DNA of 64,000 nucleotides, from assembly GCA_036362985.1 (NCBI GenBank), contig JAYGXS010000003.1, forward strand, positions 48,441,372 through 48,505,371, written 5' to 3'. This document shows, piece after piece, positions 1 through 13,300 of this stretch. The first letter of the stretch is position 1; every line of letters starts with the position of its first letter. The position numbers and the translations under genes are program-made. The DNA comes from Ligula intestinalis (taxonomy: Eukaryota > Platyhelminthes > Cestoda > Diphyllobothriidea > Diphyllobothriidae). Under the pieces are notes generated by a model. The model searched no databases. It had not been told where the DNA came from and worked only from the letters and a program-made list of their open reading frames with translations.

Positions 1-1316
1 CCGCTGATTTGTTACTTCAACTTCTAAAGTACGCAGCCTGGTTCAGCTTTTATTTCACCATTTTATGAGCACGAGGTCTTTTCTTGAGAAGGAAGGGGGG
101 CTGAAGAGGGGTTACACAGAAAGTCTGCCATTTGTTTCAAACACTCGTAATATCACAATAATTTATACCCGAAGAATCAACCAAACCCACGTATTGGGAT
201 AGAAGAAGGGCATTTTCTCATTTAAATTTGCGCAAGCCCTGAAAATGGGGAAGATATGAATCTTCTTCCCTGGTTGTTGTTGTTGTTAGCACGAGTTACT
301 ACAGAGATTATCAGAGGAAGGACGACATGCTAGTCCGTGTGTGTTCCTTGGAACTATTTTTGGCCGTAGACGCAGAAGGAGAGGCAGATGCGGACTTACT
401 AACCATTATCGCATAAATTATGACATCCCAGTGGTGACAGTGAGAGCTGCTAATTATGGTACGTATGTGGTCGCACGGCAACTACGTACTATAATTACTG
501 CATTTCTGGTGCCTAGTACCACTACCGCTACTTGCGACTGTCTCTGATAATGGGGTCGAGCGAGAATCCAAAACGTCGGGTCAGCAAACGTCTTGTTTCA
601 GTGATTGCATTTTATAAACTAAATTTGTGTCAATCAGGGATAGGAACCTCATTCGGGTAATAGGCTTTTTTATCATTAAAAAGTCAACTTGAAGATTTAA
701 GCTTATTTCCCAAGTTTTGGGATCTGTTAAATGCCTCGTTAGCCTAGAATAGGTAGCCTTGGCAACAAATGCATCCCTCTCAATGTACCAGAAGAGGAGC
801 ATGAAGAGCATTTGTCCCCTGTGCGTGCAGCTTTTACCATTCATCGCTTACTAGCTGCCTACCAACAAGTTTCCGAACCATGCGTCCTTCGATAAGTAGA
901 GGCTGGATTGCCGTGCTTATAGCGTCACAGTGAATAGGGCTAAGTAGGACGTGTGTGGTACTGCGGCCATCGGTAGTCTCACCACTGTCAACAGCGTCGA
1001 TGTCGCTGAACCTGTCCGTCATCTTCCTTCGGTTTTTGATATGACCACCTGCTTCCCTTTTTCCTTTCGTGTAAATTTTTTCTCCAATGCATTCATTTTT
1101 ATGCTCTTACTAAGGGTTGCCTTTATTTCACTAGTGAAACTCTTTTTTGTTATTCTACATAGCCGGACTTGGAAGCCAATGACTGCTCTATAATGATGAC
1201 GTAACTGGTATTTGCGATTCCACATCTAAATGCTAAAAAGCCAAACCCTCAGGGTTTACTGTTATTGCATTAAAATGACGAGTAATCATAACAAAACAAT
1301 GTTTTTTTCCCCATAG
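1..1316. other. Upstream intron or flank of the acyl-CoA synthetase gene, no exon recognised
   Basis: No exon of the preceding part of the synthetase and no repeat shared with the rest of the window could be recognised here. The next coding exon begins in phase 0 at 1317 after a pyrimidine-rich tract ending ccatag, so this stretch is probably intron. Short open frames in it (for example an arginine-rich one near 341-547) have no recognisable domain. Confidence 0.5.
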
Positions 1317-1385
1317 ATTTTCACGGAGAATGACATCTACCTCTCCTACTTGCCTCTGGCGCACATATTTGAGCAGATGTTCGTG
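1317..1385 (+). CDS. ACSL exon 1 of 7 seen in window
   Basis: A 69-base, 23-codon exon encoding [20 protein letters not shown] plus MFV, matching the conserved family block before HG-(K/R)-(I/V)-G-F. The acceptor is ccatag at 1311-1316 and the donor is GTATGT at 1386. Both ends are phase 0. Confidence 0.9.
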
Positions 1386-4300
1386 GTATGTCAATCTTTC
1401 TTCACTTTACCTCTAAGAAAATGAATATTTTATGTTAAAGCGTCGATTGGTAGGAAAGGTATAAGGACAGCCTTTTGCAAAGACGGTGATGCAGTTGTAA
1501 TACTTTACTGAGGTTGACAGGTTTTTCTTGCTATATGAAGGATGGACCCCTTTCATTTGATTAGACAATTGGAACTGCTGTATCTCTGGGCTGAAGAACT
1601 CCAGGCTTCTGAACAGTCTGAGCCTTGGGGAAACAGAATTATCCCTTCTGGCCACTTTGCGTCTTGCCCCAAGCTAGTTAAATGCAGATTGAATAAGTGG
1701 GACAATACCTGTTGCTGGACTTCTTTGTTAATAATAGCGCAGTGCGTCCTTATTTCTTGGTAAGCACAGTCTAGTATACTTCAAACCCTAACGTCAGGAC
1801 CAGCTGAATGCTTTTCAGTAGAAAAACACCTGATGTGGAGACGTCTCTTGACCCGGATTAAACTTAGTTTGAAGTATAGACTAGACTGTTAATGTAGGCA
1901 TTAGAGGGACTAGTTGCAGTAGGATTATTCCTGTGTTTTTCCCACCTGAACTCTACAGCTTCTCCAGTACAGCAAATATGTTTTCCTATCTTCCTTCATT
2001 GCAGGATTTTATGCCCCTTTGTTTTGATTGATCTGCTGTAGGTCTGTAATTAACTATCATATAGTGGGCTCAATTTCCAAGCCTGTTATTTAGGTCCACT
2101 GTATGTACTTCGACCATTTCAGGGGGTGAGGTCCATAATTGTCTCAGTGAACAGCCATTAGTTGCCCATGAGTTGGATTATGGTGACGAAGAATTTCGTA
2201 GCACCTATCTCACACTCCTCGGGTTCAGTGGCGAGACAAGGTTAAAATGATCTGAGATAGGTGTGGGTACACTAGCTGAGCAGGCAATAAGTGCCCGTCT
2301 ATGAAGGACAATCATAGAAATCAGTCTTCATACACTGCAATGTTACACCAGCAACAGTTGCCATAATACCACAGTCAGCGGCCAGCTGTCCTTATCCAGT
2401 AAGAAGACGGAATTCTCTTGTCAGTTTTCGCTCTTCTAAGTCACGACTTGCGACATCTTACTAATTTAAAAAGTCTTGGATTTAGTTCCGCACAGGAGCG
2501 GCTCGACTCTTTCTTTTTCTAACAGAAACTACTAGCGTACTCGAGTCAAGTGGATTTGAAGTGAGTTTGCACTCAGTGACTGGTGTAGCAGGATACCGGT
2601 TCTCTCGCCTGTTACATATATTCTTAATTCCCTTTGAGATCTGCCGCAAGGTTGCCGTCCGTTTTGTGGTCCAGGTTCGATGCATTTAATAGTTAACTGA
2701 TACACAGACTCAAACTTCAGTTAGCGGTTCCCCTTTTTAGATTCTATTATCCCTAATTTCCCACCTGCGCGTTGGGCTTTCGTCGTTTAAGTTTATAATC
2801 GCCCTTTTCCCTGTTTCTTTTTTGACTCTTGTTTGTATTCTCCCCTCCTCATCACACCCGCGTTTCCAGCTCCTGGCCCTTTGCAGGCATGGCCGAGTCG
2901 GATTCTACTCGGGCGATCCTCGAACCCTGACAGACGATGCCCGTGCCTTGAGACCTACCGTCCTAACAGTTGTTCCTCGTGTTCTCTTGCGAGTGTACGA
3001 AGGGGTGCAGAAGAAGTTGGGAAATTCGGCCCTCAAGCGCTGGCTCTTTGAGAAGGCGATGGAGATGAAATGCAAGGATGTCGATAGGTAGGCTGGTGCC
3101 TCTGATAATTATTCTGTTGGGTTGGTTCTGCCGAAAATTCATTCCGTACTTTGCCAAATGAGCTGTGTGAAGTGAGAGGCCAGCTAATGATTGTATTATT
3201 TAATTCGCCGGGGGTTACAGTTGGCTGACAGTTCGACATTCGTGAATGATGAACCTGGTCTTGTGCCCTATAGCATTAGGGGCGCAGGGCAAATCTCTTG
3301 CATGTGAACTGTTCCATTATTGAAAACAGATTTTGATGATTTAACTTACAATGCATGCAGCTGAGGTACGAGCTAAAAGGCCCAGACACGTGTTTCGCCG
3401 GTATTCTGCCGCTGCTTGACTCAGCTGTGTGGGGTCCGACTCATCAGTGGGTCCCACAGCTCTTCTTGTTTGCCTTCAGGTTAAAATACCGGTTTTGAAA
3501 ATGCAGCTTTTAATTCCCTTAGGAGTTAATTTCTGTTAGTGGCATACATCGGTATATTTAAGGTCTATAGGCATAGACCGAAATTGTACGTGTATATTTA
3601 GGCTGAAATTCGTCAACCACTGCATAATATGCACATGCTGCCAACAGGCAGACTGTAGAAGTATATATTGATTTTGTAACTTACCAGGTTCTAGCTAAAA
3701 GGTCCAGACCCGTGTTTCGCTAGTATTCTACTGTTGCTTCACACAGCTTTCACAGAATTTTGCGGCATCTGCCGCACTCTCCGTCATGCGTTTAATAGAC
3801 TCAGGAAGGCTAGAGCCGGGACTGGGCGGAAGTTGCCGACACCGCTTAACAGTCCGACTACACGTGTGGCACACGCAAAATAGACCAATTTTTCACACAA
3901 AGACAACCAAGAGGTGGAGGGAGGGCTATTTGGATCCCAACCGAGAGGCCACACTAAGAAGGAGCTATTGCAGCCTGACTCTCCGTCCTGAAAGGAGAAC
4001 CGAGTTATTCCATCAGTTGGCAACCCTCCAAGTCACAGTTTTTAGCACATAATAATGATTTCAAAGTGCGGGAGAATGCGCTGAAGGGACCAGTGTGACC
4101 AGAGACCCCCCAGAACTGCTCTCACCTGCACCAGTCCATTGTCCGAAGAGATTAGCCATCCGATGTGGAACTTAGTGGCTGGCGCAGAATGAATCTGCGC
4201 GCATGGGCGTGCCCCCACACCTCCATGCTCGGCATGCATGGGTGTGTCGTCCAATGAACACCCGTCGAACCCTACTCTAGCGCCGTGTTGCTTCTACGTG

Positions 4301-7300
4301 GCACGTGGTGGGTGCGTGGACAGTAGGCTACATGTGAGGTTTAATTCTGTTGTGATTGGCTGCACGCAGCTGATAAGGTTTTTTTGTTTGGAGGCTAGTC
4401 TTTATTGCTGCTATTTTTTTATCCGGTTCTGCATCGAGTGTATTTCTCTCCTACTCCTCTTCCCCTCCACCGTGAGACTTTAGTTTAAAGCAAGACCTGT
4501 TCATTTCTTCTTTTTTTCACGATCTGCCTCGACTTTGCAGAAACATATTCAACAAAAACACCATATGGGATATGCTTTTCTTCTCCAAAATTCGAGCCCT
4601 CCTCGGTGATCGAATACGGTGGATCACTTGTGGTGGTGCACCCCTTGCTCCTCACATTCTTCGGTTCACTCGTGCTGCCTTCTCCTGTTGGGTAAGTGTC
4701 GCGCGCGCTCTGCCGAATTTTTCAGTCTGCCAGGTTTCGCCCCCTGGGTTTTCGTTTGCCCCACTTTGGATTAAATACGGTTGAGTAGTTTGAGTACCTA
4801 CTAGGCAAAGCTTTGAGTTTTTGCCTTTGTGGTCCTCTATTGACGTTCCTGTGTAGTTTTTTTAGGGAAGGGTTAATGCTTTTTCGGCTTATATTCATGG
4901 TCGCTACACGACTGCCTACGTCAGCTAAAGGGTACATAGGGGACGGACGTGTTCCGTAGGTAGATCGGTGAGCGGAACAATGGAAAATTGTTGCGTTTAG
5001 GAGAATTTGTTCACATTTGACGCTGAGAATTACACGAAATCCAAATTGAAAGGGAATTGTGGTGAAGTAGCAAAATCTGCACCAACTGGAATTCATTTAA
5101 ATAGCTATTACATATTCAGGGGCATCTGGCATCCAATTTTACAGAACAGAAAAACGACTAATGAAACCTCAGCCAAAAGTCGCTATTTGGGTTGAGTAAA
5201 TACAAACTTAGCTCTTCGTGGAAAATACATTACATTTCAGGGTTTTCTTCTTGGACCATTGGTATACCTGCCCTTAGTGCAGCGTCTTTTTATCGGAAAG
5301 TTTATTGAGACATTTTAGCCACCGTCTCATATATTTTGGAGCTTACTGTTCATTGGATGAATGATTGAACAGCTTTTCGATGACAGGGCAAACCTAAGTA
5401 GATCACAGTCTTGAGAGAATTCGTCTTGCTAATTAATAGGAGGGTTTGGCAGATTTGAATAATTCAGTCGACCCGATTGTGCAAAATTCGGCAGGCAAGG
5501 CTTTAGTACAACCAACGCTCTGAATTATTCAAACCTGCCAAACCCTCCTAATAATTAAGGGAACCTTGTCGTCATTCTGGTGAATCCTAGATGATTGCTT
5601 AGGAAATCCTGCCTGAGCAGTCCGCTAACTCTATCCGTGATGGTGGATTCCACACGTGCAGTAGGCTGGGTGGAGAAATCGACCCAAGTGTGATTAAACG
5701 CAAGGCCTTCGGAGTGCGCTCGTAGTTCAATTGGTAGCGTGGTGGCTTTACTAAAGCCTTCCCTGCTGGTGTGGATTCAAATCCCACCGAGGCCACGAAT
5801 TTTACACAATTAGGTCAACTGTATTTTCCTGCTAAGTGCATCACCCTATCCCAGTACTGAGTAGGTAGCTTAGGATTAACTTGGTAGAGGATGCGCCCTA
5901 AATATTCAGTTTTCCTTCAAAAAGGTTTTAACGTTGCCAGCTACAGTGTTATCTGCCAGTACGCACAAACAACGAAAAAAATCCTCAGCTGCCTTTTGCG
6001 CGTGGCTTTGACTGAAACTACAGTGACAGTATGATGTCTCATTGTCAAAAGCCAATTTATTTCCTAGAGAGTATGTTATCGAGTTCTGTAATAGCCTGCT
6101 CTTTAAATCTTCAGGTCTTCGAAGGCTATGGATCCACTGAAACCGCCGGATCCATGTCCATCTCCATAGCCAGTGATCTTGAAGGAGGCCACGTGGGTGC
6201 CCCCGTCCCTGGTCTTCAGCTCAAGTTGGTAGATGTTCCAAATATGGACATTGTTGTGTCCAGGGACAAAAGGGGCGAGGTTCGTTTATCTAATTTACAC
6301 CCCACCCTAGCTGCAGTTGTTCTAATCTGTCTGAGAAGGCCTCGCATATGTTTCAGTACGCCGTGGCGACTTCTATGCTACGATTTTCCACTCTTTATTT
6401 TGAACTATCTGTCAGAGTAAAGATTTTCTTCTTTATAGTTTGTGCGTACATCCTCTCTTGACTAAAATATCTCTGGATAATCATGAGCTATAATTAGCAT
6501 TGCAAATCCACCTAAGCAATCCGTTCTAACCAAAGACGCATTTCGTATTTTCAGTCAACATTTAATGAGGCAGGTCAGCTCCTTCTGTCGGAGAGACCGC
6601 ACTTAAATTGGGCGGCGTATCCTGCCTGCTACGCCTCAATTAAATGGTATCCGAGCAAAACACGGATAAACAGTCGAATGGCCATGTATGTAGCGTTTTG
6701 CTGCTTCACGTACGGGGTAGTTGAGGCTTTTTTTCAGTGTGGCGATTTCTATGACTTTTCGGGGTCGTTTGTTGGACGCAGTACGTCGAGTTCCATGTCG
6801 CCTTAGCAGCGACCTTTGTTTTTTACGGTCCTACTTTGCCTCTCCAAGATGACCGATATTCAACTATAAATGCACCAGCAACGGTTTGTAGAAGCCACAT
6901 AATTTGACTTGAATGAGTACTCCTTCCGCGTAAGTGATAAAGAGTACTTCATTCTCGACCGGAACCATTGCATGCGGATATAGTGGTGATTTTTCGCTGC
7001 TTTGAATTATAATTAAAAGCATTTTACACAACATCAAACTCACTTTCTGCCTGTATCCATCGTTTTCCACTGACGACAAAAACAGCACTGTTAATATCAC
7101 ATTAGTACGCCGTTGCTGAACAGACATTCGTCTCATTTGCACATGATGTACGCGTTACCGCCCTCAAGACCGTAGCAAACAGGCTTGATTATCTGATAAA
7201 ACGTCCGGTAGGAGTTATTCTAAAATCCGAGTAAGGATCAGCGGTAGGAGTAAATCGTAGGGCCGCCCCGATGGCAGAATTCTCCCAGCCCAAATGTCTG

Positions 7301-10300
7301 ACGGACTTCGTGAGTAAAGGTTTAAAGATCGATTCATCAGCAGTTAAAGCGTGATCAGTTCATAGTATAAAATAAATTAAACCCGGTTGTGGTTGTTTTA
7401 ATGAATTAAAAATATAGATGAAAAGTTTGCGAAAAGCACAAAAAGACCAACAGACACTCCTATTGGTTAGCCAGGGAAGCCTTTATATCAAAAAGCCATA
7501 ACTCATGTTGGTTACCAAGCAGGTATATAGACCAAGAACACTGTAAGAGCAACTCCTTTAGTCACTTAGCGACCCTACGATTTACTCCTACCGAATCAGC
7601 CTTTGCGACCAGGATAGACGAGTTATCCCGTCAGTTTTTGACCTTCCAAACCATGCCTGTTTGCGCGCGTACCTGCATCCTAATCATCATCATGATCGGC
7701 GTACTTGGACTACCATAGACTGCTTTTTTTGGCCAGCCCCTGATTCCTTCTCCGATTGCAGTCTGTTCAGACTCTGTCGATTTTTCGTTGTTGTTCCTCC
7801 GTCATCACTTTCATATTCAGCCACCAAACATATTGCAGTTTTCGTCCGTGTGTTTAGTAAAACTTTGCTGCAGGTTTTAAAAAAAAGTTTTTCTGACACT
7901 TACTGTGCCCATGAAACCGCCTCCTTCGCTTAGGGGACTGGTCGGCAGCCTTTGAAGAGGTCGATAATTTATTGCAAACAGGTTCAAACAAACTATGTGT
8001 GCCTGTTATTTGTTTCAGGTGATTAATTTCACCTAGTTTCTGATCCTTAGGTTTTGTCTGGGTTTTTTTTCTATAATTAATTTCCTCTTTGCATACCGGC
8101 ATATGGCATGGGGGTTCAGGCCTGGGAATAGGAGAAGAGAAGGAGGTCAACGTCTCGGCGCATTGTTTTTCCCCCACTCTCCATGCAATCAGACGCGCTC
8201 GGGACTATCACGATGCGCTAAAAGCCGTCGCATGGAAGGCTGAGAGCATGATCTGGACCTCCTCGTCAGCCCAGTGTTTGTGCTGAATCCTGACTGGCTG
8301 CAGTGACTCCTTCTTAATGTGACCTCTCTGGCACTCCCACTCAGCTGGGATCCTAGCTGGTGTAATGCCACGCTCTTGCCGCGCCAACTGCCTGCGTCCT
8401 CTTCCCGCCTCCGATCTTCTTGGCCTGGTCATGTCACCGGGCCCAAGTGGGGGGGGGAGGGGGAGAAGACGGTGTGGTAGGTGCCGTGTGAGGCTGCTAT
8501 CACTATAAACTGAATCACCATCTCTGCGCTCAGTTTGCTGCGCGACACACTGTGGACCTTGCCGAAACCGACGGTCTCGCTGCTCTGAGAGTGTTGGAAT
8601 GTAGGTATTCTTTTAGAAAAAAAGGCATATACCAAATTGATACTGGATTCCCTAAGCAGACAAGTTCTGAATGATTGGCAGAGGTCGCGAACAAGCAAAT
8701 CCTAAGAGGCCGAACTCGGCTAAAAATATACCAGCCGGAGGGGGTGTCGACAGAAAAAGAACTAGATTGATGCAAAGTTGTTTTGAGCCTATTCTGCGTT
8801 AATTCAGCTACACGTTACAGTACGGCCGCGAAGTCCTACAAAATGTCGAGGTTTGCGAAGAACTGCTAAGCACTCGCAAACCGCCATTTCATGCATGTAC
8901 GTAAACTTAGAAATAATAATGAAAAACCTTGGGCAAATGTGCTGCTTAAAAGAAGTACTAATAGTTTGTTGAGAAAAATAAAATTTTCGCAATGATACCC
9001 AAGCCCTGCAGACGGAAAATGGCTTTAAGTTAGAACAATAAATTAAAACCTTATCGTCAATTGAATGGATAACCACATCACTTTCTTTATGTCAAATACC
9101 TTTCCTCTAGTCAAAATTCTATACATATTTCCCTTAGTGGATTACAGTGAGTTTAATATCGTCCTTTAAATTCTAGCTTATTTTCCACCGTTTTCAGTGT
9201 TTTGCAGCTTTCGCCCACAAATCCTGGCTCTGTTCGACGTTTATATAAAACCTTGAAAATAGAATACCTAATAAAAGCATTTACCGAAAAATGAATTTTG
9301 AGTATTAGTTCTTATGAAAATGGCAAAGTGGCCCATCTTTATTAATGCCTCGAAATACCAAAAAACATTGTCAAGCAAGAAAAACCTCCGCAAGAATAGT
9401 CTGATATTGCTACACCTAAGATTGATAAAACAAGCGTTCTCTAGTAGGTTACCTATTTAATTAGTTTTAGTTTAGTTTTATCAGATATTCAGCTGACAAA
9501 CATCTGTACATTTTGCCTTTATCCAGGGCAATGTCAAAGTAAAGATTGACAATTTTTACAAGTTTAAAAGTTACTTGAAAATAGATTATATAATTTGCCT
9601 GGAAATTAAGTAGCTCACTTTACTCTTTATATCAGAGTATTTTTCACCAGAGTTTTTTTTACTTTCGGGCTCCGTTCTAAGCTTGCGAATGCAAAATACA
9701 GTGGTCAAACATGTACAACGATTTCAGGAAATTGTTAATTTTCTGTCTGTTGCGTTTCTAAATCACCCATAAGCGGAGATTATATTGTACAAAAAAGGTT
9801 CATGCCTCATACTGTAGAATGGTTTTACATTCATCGTTGCGATAACATCTATGCACTTTTGGTTACCGTCTCAAATCGCTGATGCGGCAAAACAAAATGC
9901 GGCCAAAGTCTTTTTACTGTGTTTTTTTTGACGAAAACTTCAAACATTGGCAAAAATAATTTTAGAAACTGAAACCGTTCCTTGTTTCTGAAAGAAAACA
10001 ATGCGATTCCTTAAATTTGGCTTCACTAGATTTCCCGGTTCTGGAAGGGCTATATGTTAACATTTCTTGCTTATATTGCAGTACTCCCATACCATAAAGC
10101 ACAAAAAATAAAAGGTTCGATTCTGTCGTATAAGCAATTTGTTCAATATCAGACTACCTCCGAGTTCGCCAAAATTAATGCTTATTACCCTTAATATACT
10201 AAACTAGAGCCTTTCTCCGGAATGAATGCACTCAATAGACCAAAATAACATGTCCAACTTTATGCTAAGCTACTTAGTCCAATGTCATCGTGACTTTTGC

Positions 10301-13300
10301 ATGAATTCCCAGCCATACTGTACCATAACCACCACGTAAGAACAGCTAATGCCTATCAGATGGATCATAAGTACCTTATCGAATAAAAGTTCTCCACTTC
10401 CCCCCGTTTTCACATTTAAGGCCGAGTTCGGCCTTGTACCTATGTGTATGCTGATTCGCCGCCTTTGCCACCCACTGGGAGCCTGTTTGTCTCGTAAAAC
10501 CCATTAAGGTAACGGAAAATGCTAGGTGACGAGGCACTGATGAACTGCGTTTCGATTAACTGCCGTTATGACCCATGCGATAGATGACCTGCGCGGTGTG
10601 TCTACGCACGTTTGTGCTTCTGAGCCCAGCTGGTATTCAGGTCTATGATTGACTGAATGTTGACGGAGTACTCACTGAATAATCTTCCTAGCTTCTGCGT
10701 CAACACCCACTCTACTCTGTGGGTGTGTTTAATTGAAAGGACTGAAAGTTGAGTCGAGTATTTCGCGGACAAGCCATCCTCGTAGATCCGAAGTTTGTTC
10801 TTCTCCTCAGCATGTATGCCTGCTCTTGACTACTCAGCAAACCAAATTGCTCTTTAGTCATCGTTCCCAGTTCGCCGTCTTTGCATTATCGCTGCTGAAT
10901 GGCCATTAGCGCAGCCCACACCCGTTTCTTCCCTTTTTAAAAAAAACGCGCTCTGAACCCTCTGGCCCACATTTTCCCCACTATTTACTGACGTCTGACG
11001 GAGCAGTGCGAGGGGGGGGGGTCGGGAATGGCTGTTCTTCCAACTTTGCGTGCAAGAGCAAAATTGGACTTGAATGTCATACCGCTCACACTCCCTCCAC
11101 AACTCAGGCAGCCAACGGTATCTTTTTTGCTGTCCAGTATTTTAACAGTGGCCTACCGATTTGCTTCTTTGTCCATTGAGAGCGCACTTCACATCTACAG
11201 GGTGTCCACGAAGTCTGGGTACATAGGGGATAAATACATACCTTTAGAACAAAACAATTTTATTTAATTATATGAATAAGAAATTGTATTTTCAATATGA
11301 TTTCCATTATTTGCAATGCATAATTCGATGCGCCTTGCTAAATTCTGGTGAACACGATTGAATAGGTGTACAGTACTGTCGATTTCAGCACACTGACTGA
11401 TAATGCGTTCTCTCAAGTGGTTTAGATTTGCAATCTTCACGGTCCAATCAGATAGGACGGAAAATCGATAATTATTGACGCTTTGTCAAGCCATGGTGTG
11501 GGACTTTGCGCTGCAGCTGCGCTGAGAAACTAAGCTTTGTTGACTAATCATAAAACTCTGCCGTCATAGCAAAAATAACATAAATGAATAACATATTAAA
11601 ATTCCTACGTACCCAGACTTTGTGAACACCCTGTAGATGCCTGTTATGGTGTCTACGTCCTGAATGCTGCAAGAACTAGGGTCTGCATATCGGACGCACT
11701 CTCTATTTATGACGCTCCACGCGGTGCTCAGAGGTAAAAATAAGTATTTTGTATGCTCACAGGAAATCAGCAGACTTGACACACCGCACAACTGCGTTTT
11801 TTCACCCATAATCGATCGTCGAATGAGGCGTATAATGAGGTCATCGCAGTGGCTTAAGTTAATTGGTAAAACCCTCACCGTTGCGATCTTCAGACCCGGT
11901 TCGTAGGGAGAGAAAAGAAGTGGGACGTCAGGTGAGAGGAATAGTGTATTCTGTTCAGAGCTAGTGGAGAATAGGTTAGGGGAGGTTGACAGTCGGACAG
12001 GTGTGCGTCTGCATCCGAGAGTGACGGCAACCGAATTGTGTGAGGGCGGCAGTCGTCACAACAAGGTCACGTGTTAGTAAGCCATAGGGGGGGGGGGGTG
12101 ATTGACCAGAGCGGATTGGGCTAGACAAACTGGTGCACACGTACTACCAGTGGCGAGAGACGAAAGGTTGGCCGTGCACCCAGTGTTGGGTCACTGCAGG
12201 TACTCCTTACCCAGACAAGAGTTCCGGTGAAAAAAATCCCAACCGTCACTATAACGTTGTCTAGTCTCGGAAAGATATATTAATTGCTAATGTTCAGACG
12301 AATGTACAGATTTTTTGAATCCTGGGCGCTGCTCCACCTTTTTTCCTTGGGACTCGGAAAGCCGTTGTTAAGTACCGTCTTTAACCGTCTTTGCTTAAGG
12401 CGAGGTGTTCTGGGCGAAAACAATGATGCCAACAAGAAGAGTGATCACCCCAGCAATAGCAGTATGTTTCCTCGGGAGAATTTGGTCTTCAATCCGCCAC
12501 TTATGGATGCGAATCTTGTCGGTAACGACACTCGATCGAAGTCTATTATTGCTACCTGAACCCATAATTGAACTTCTAATGCCAAAGATAGCATCTGCAA
12601 TCTGTCTTGTAATTTCGTTCTTTCAGGGGCTATCGCTCTGATAGTCTACATTTTTTCTCTCATGGATTTTCTTTCACATCTTTTAACAGTTTTTGTCATT
12701 GGCGACCGTTGGCGCTATGGCCTTACTGTTCACAACGCCGCTGATGGTATATAGATGTATAAATTTAAATGCCGAATATAAATGGATTACAGAGGAATCA
12801 TTTTATACCACATAACAGGTACAGTCTTCGCATGCCCGACTTCTGATTTCACCTGTTACTGCCAGATCTGATGCAAAAAATGACTCTGTCAGGTTAATCA
12901 TTGTCCCGGCACTTTTTGCCATTAGGTATTGAGAAACGCTTCTCTCATAATCGGCCCGGGTGAGATATGGCCTAGCCATTGAATATTTGTAGTACGCCTT
13001 AGTGATTGCATTGACTCAGAGCCTCTGCGTTGCCGACATCATCGTGGTAGTTCACTCTCCCAATCCATCTGCGCTTAAGGGTAACCAGTTTGGCAAATCG
13101 TATGTCCAGGGTAAAAGTTCAGCTGCCTACGTGTTATCTATCGCCTGTCACTTGCGCTCAAGAGCTTGTCGTGTGCAATGTTGTGTCCACGCTCATGCCG
13201 CCCCTAACACATTACCCGACTGTCTCGATTAATTTATTCTGTTCGCACGCCGACGGCGTTCAAATTTCTGCCGCATCCCAGTTCTGTTCTTCTCTAGCAC

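Noticed and set aside
2887..3087. Alternative ACSL acceptor at ttgcag (2881-2886)
   Set aside because: It breaks the phase with the 1317-1385 exon and loses the conserved residues before HGRVGF.
5714..5795. Functional tRNA gene
   Set aside because: Poor acceptor and T-stem pairing and a tail shared with another copy indicate a SINE head.
8446..8464. G-rich runs (also 12088-12098; 16601-16616 as C)
   Set aside because: Homopolymer-like tracts with G-quadruplex potential, but no promoter or repeat context to support a role, and prone to sequencing error.
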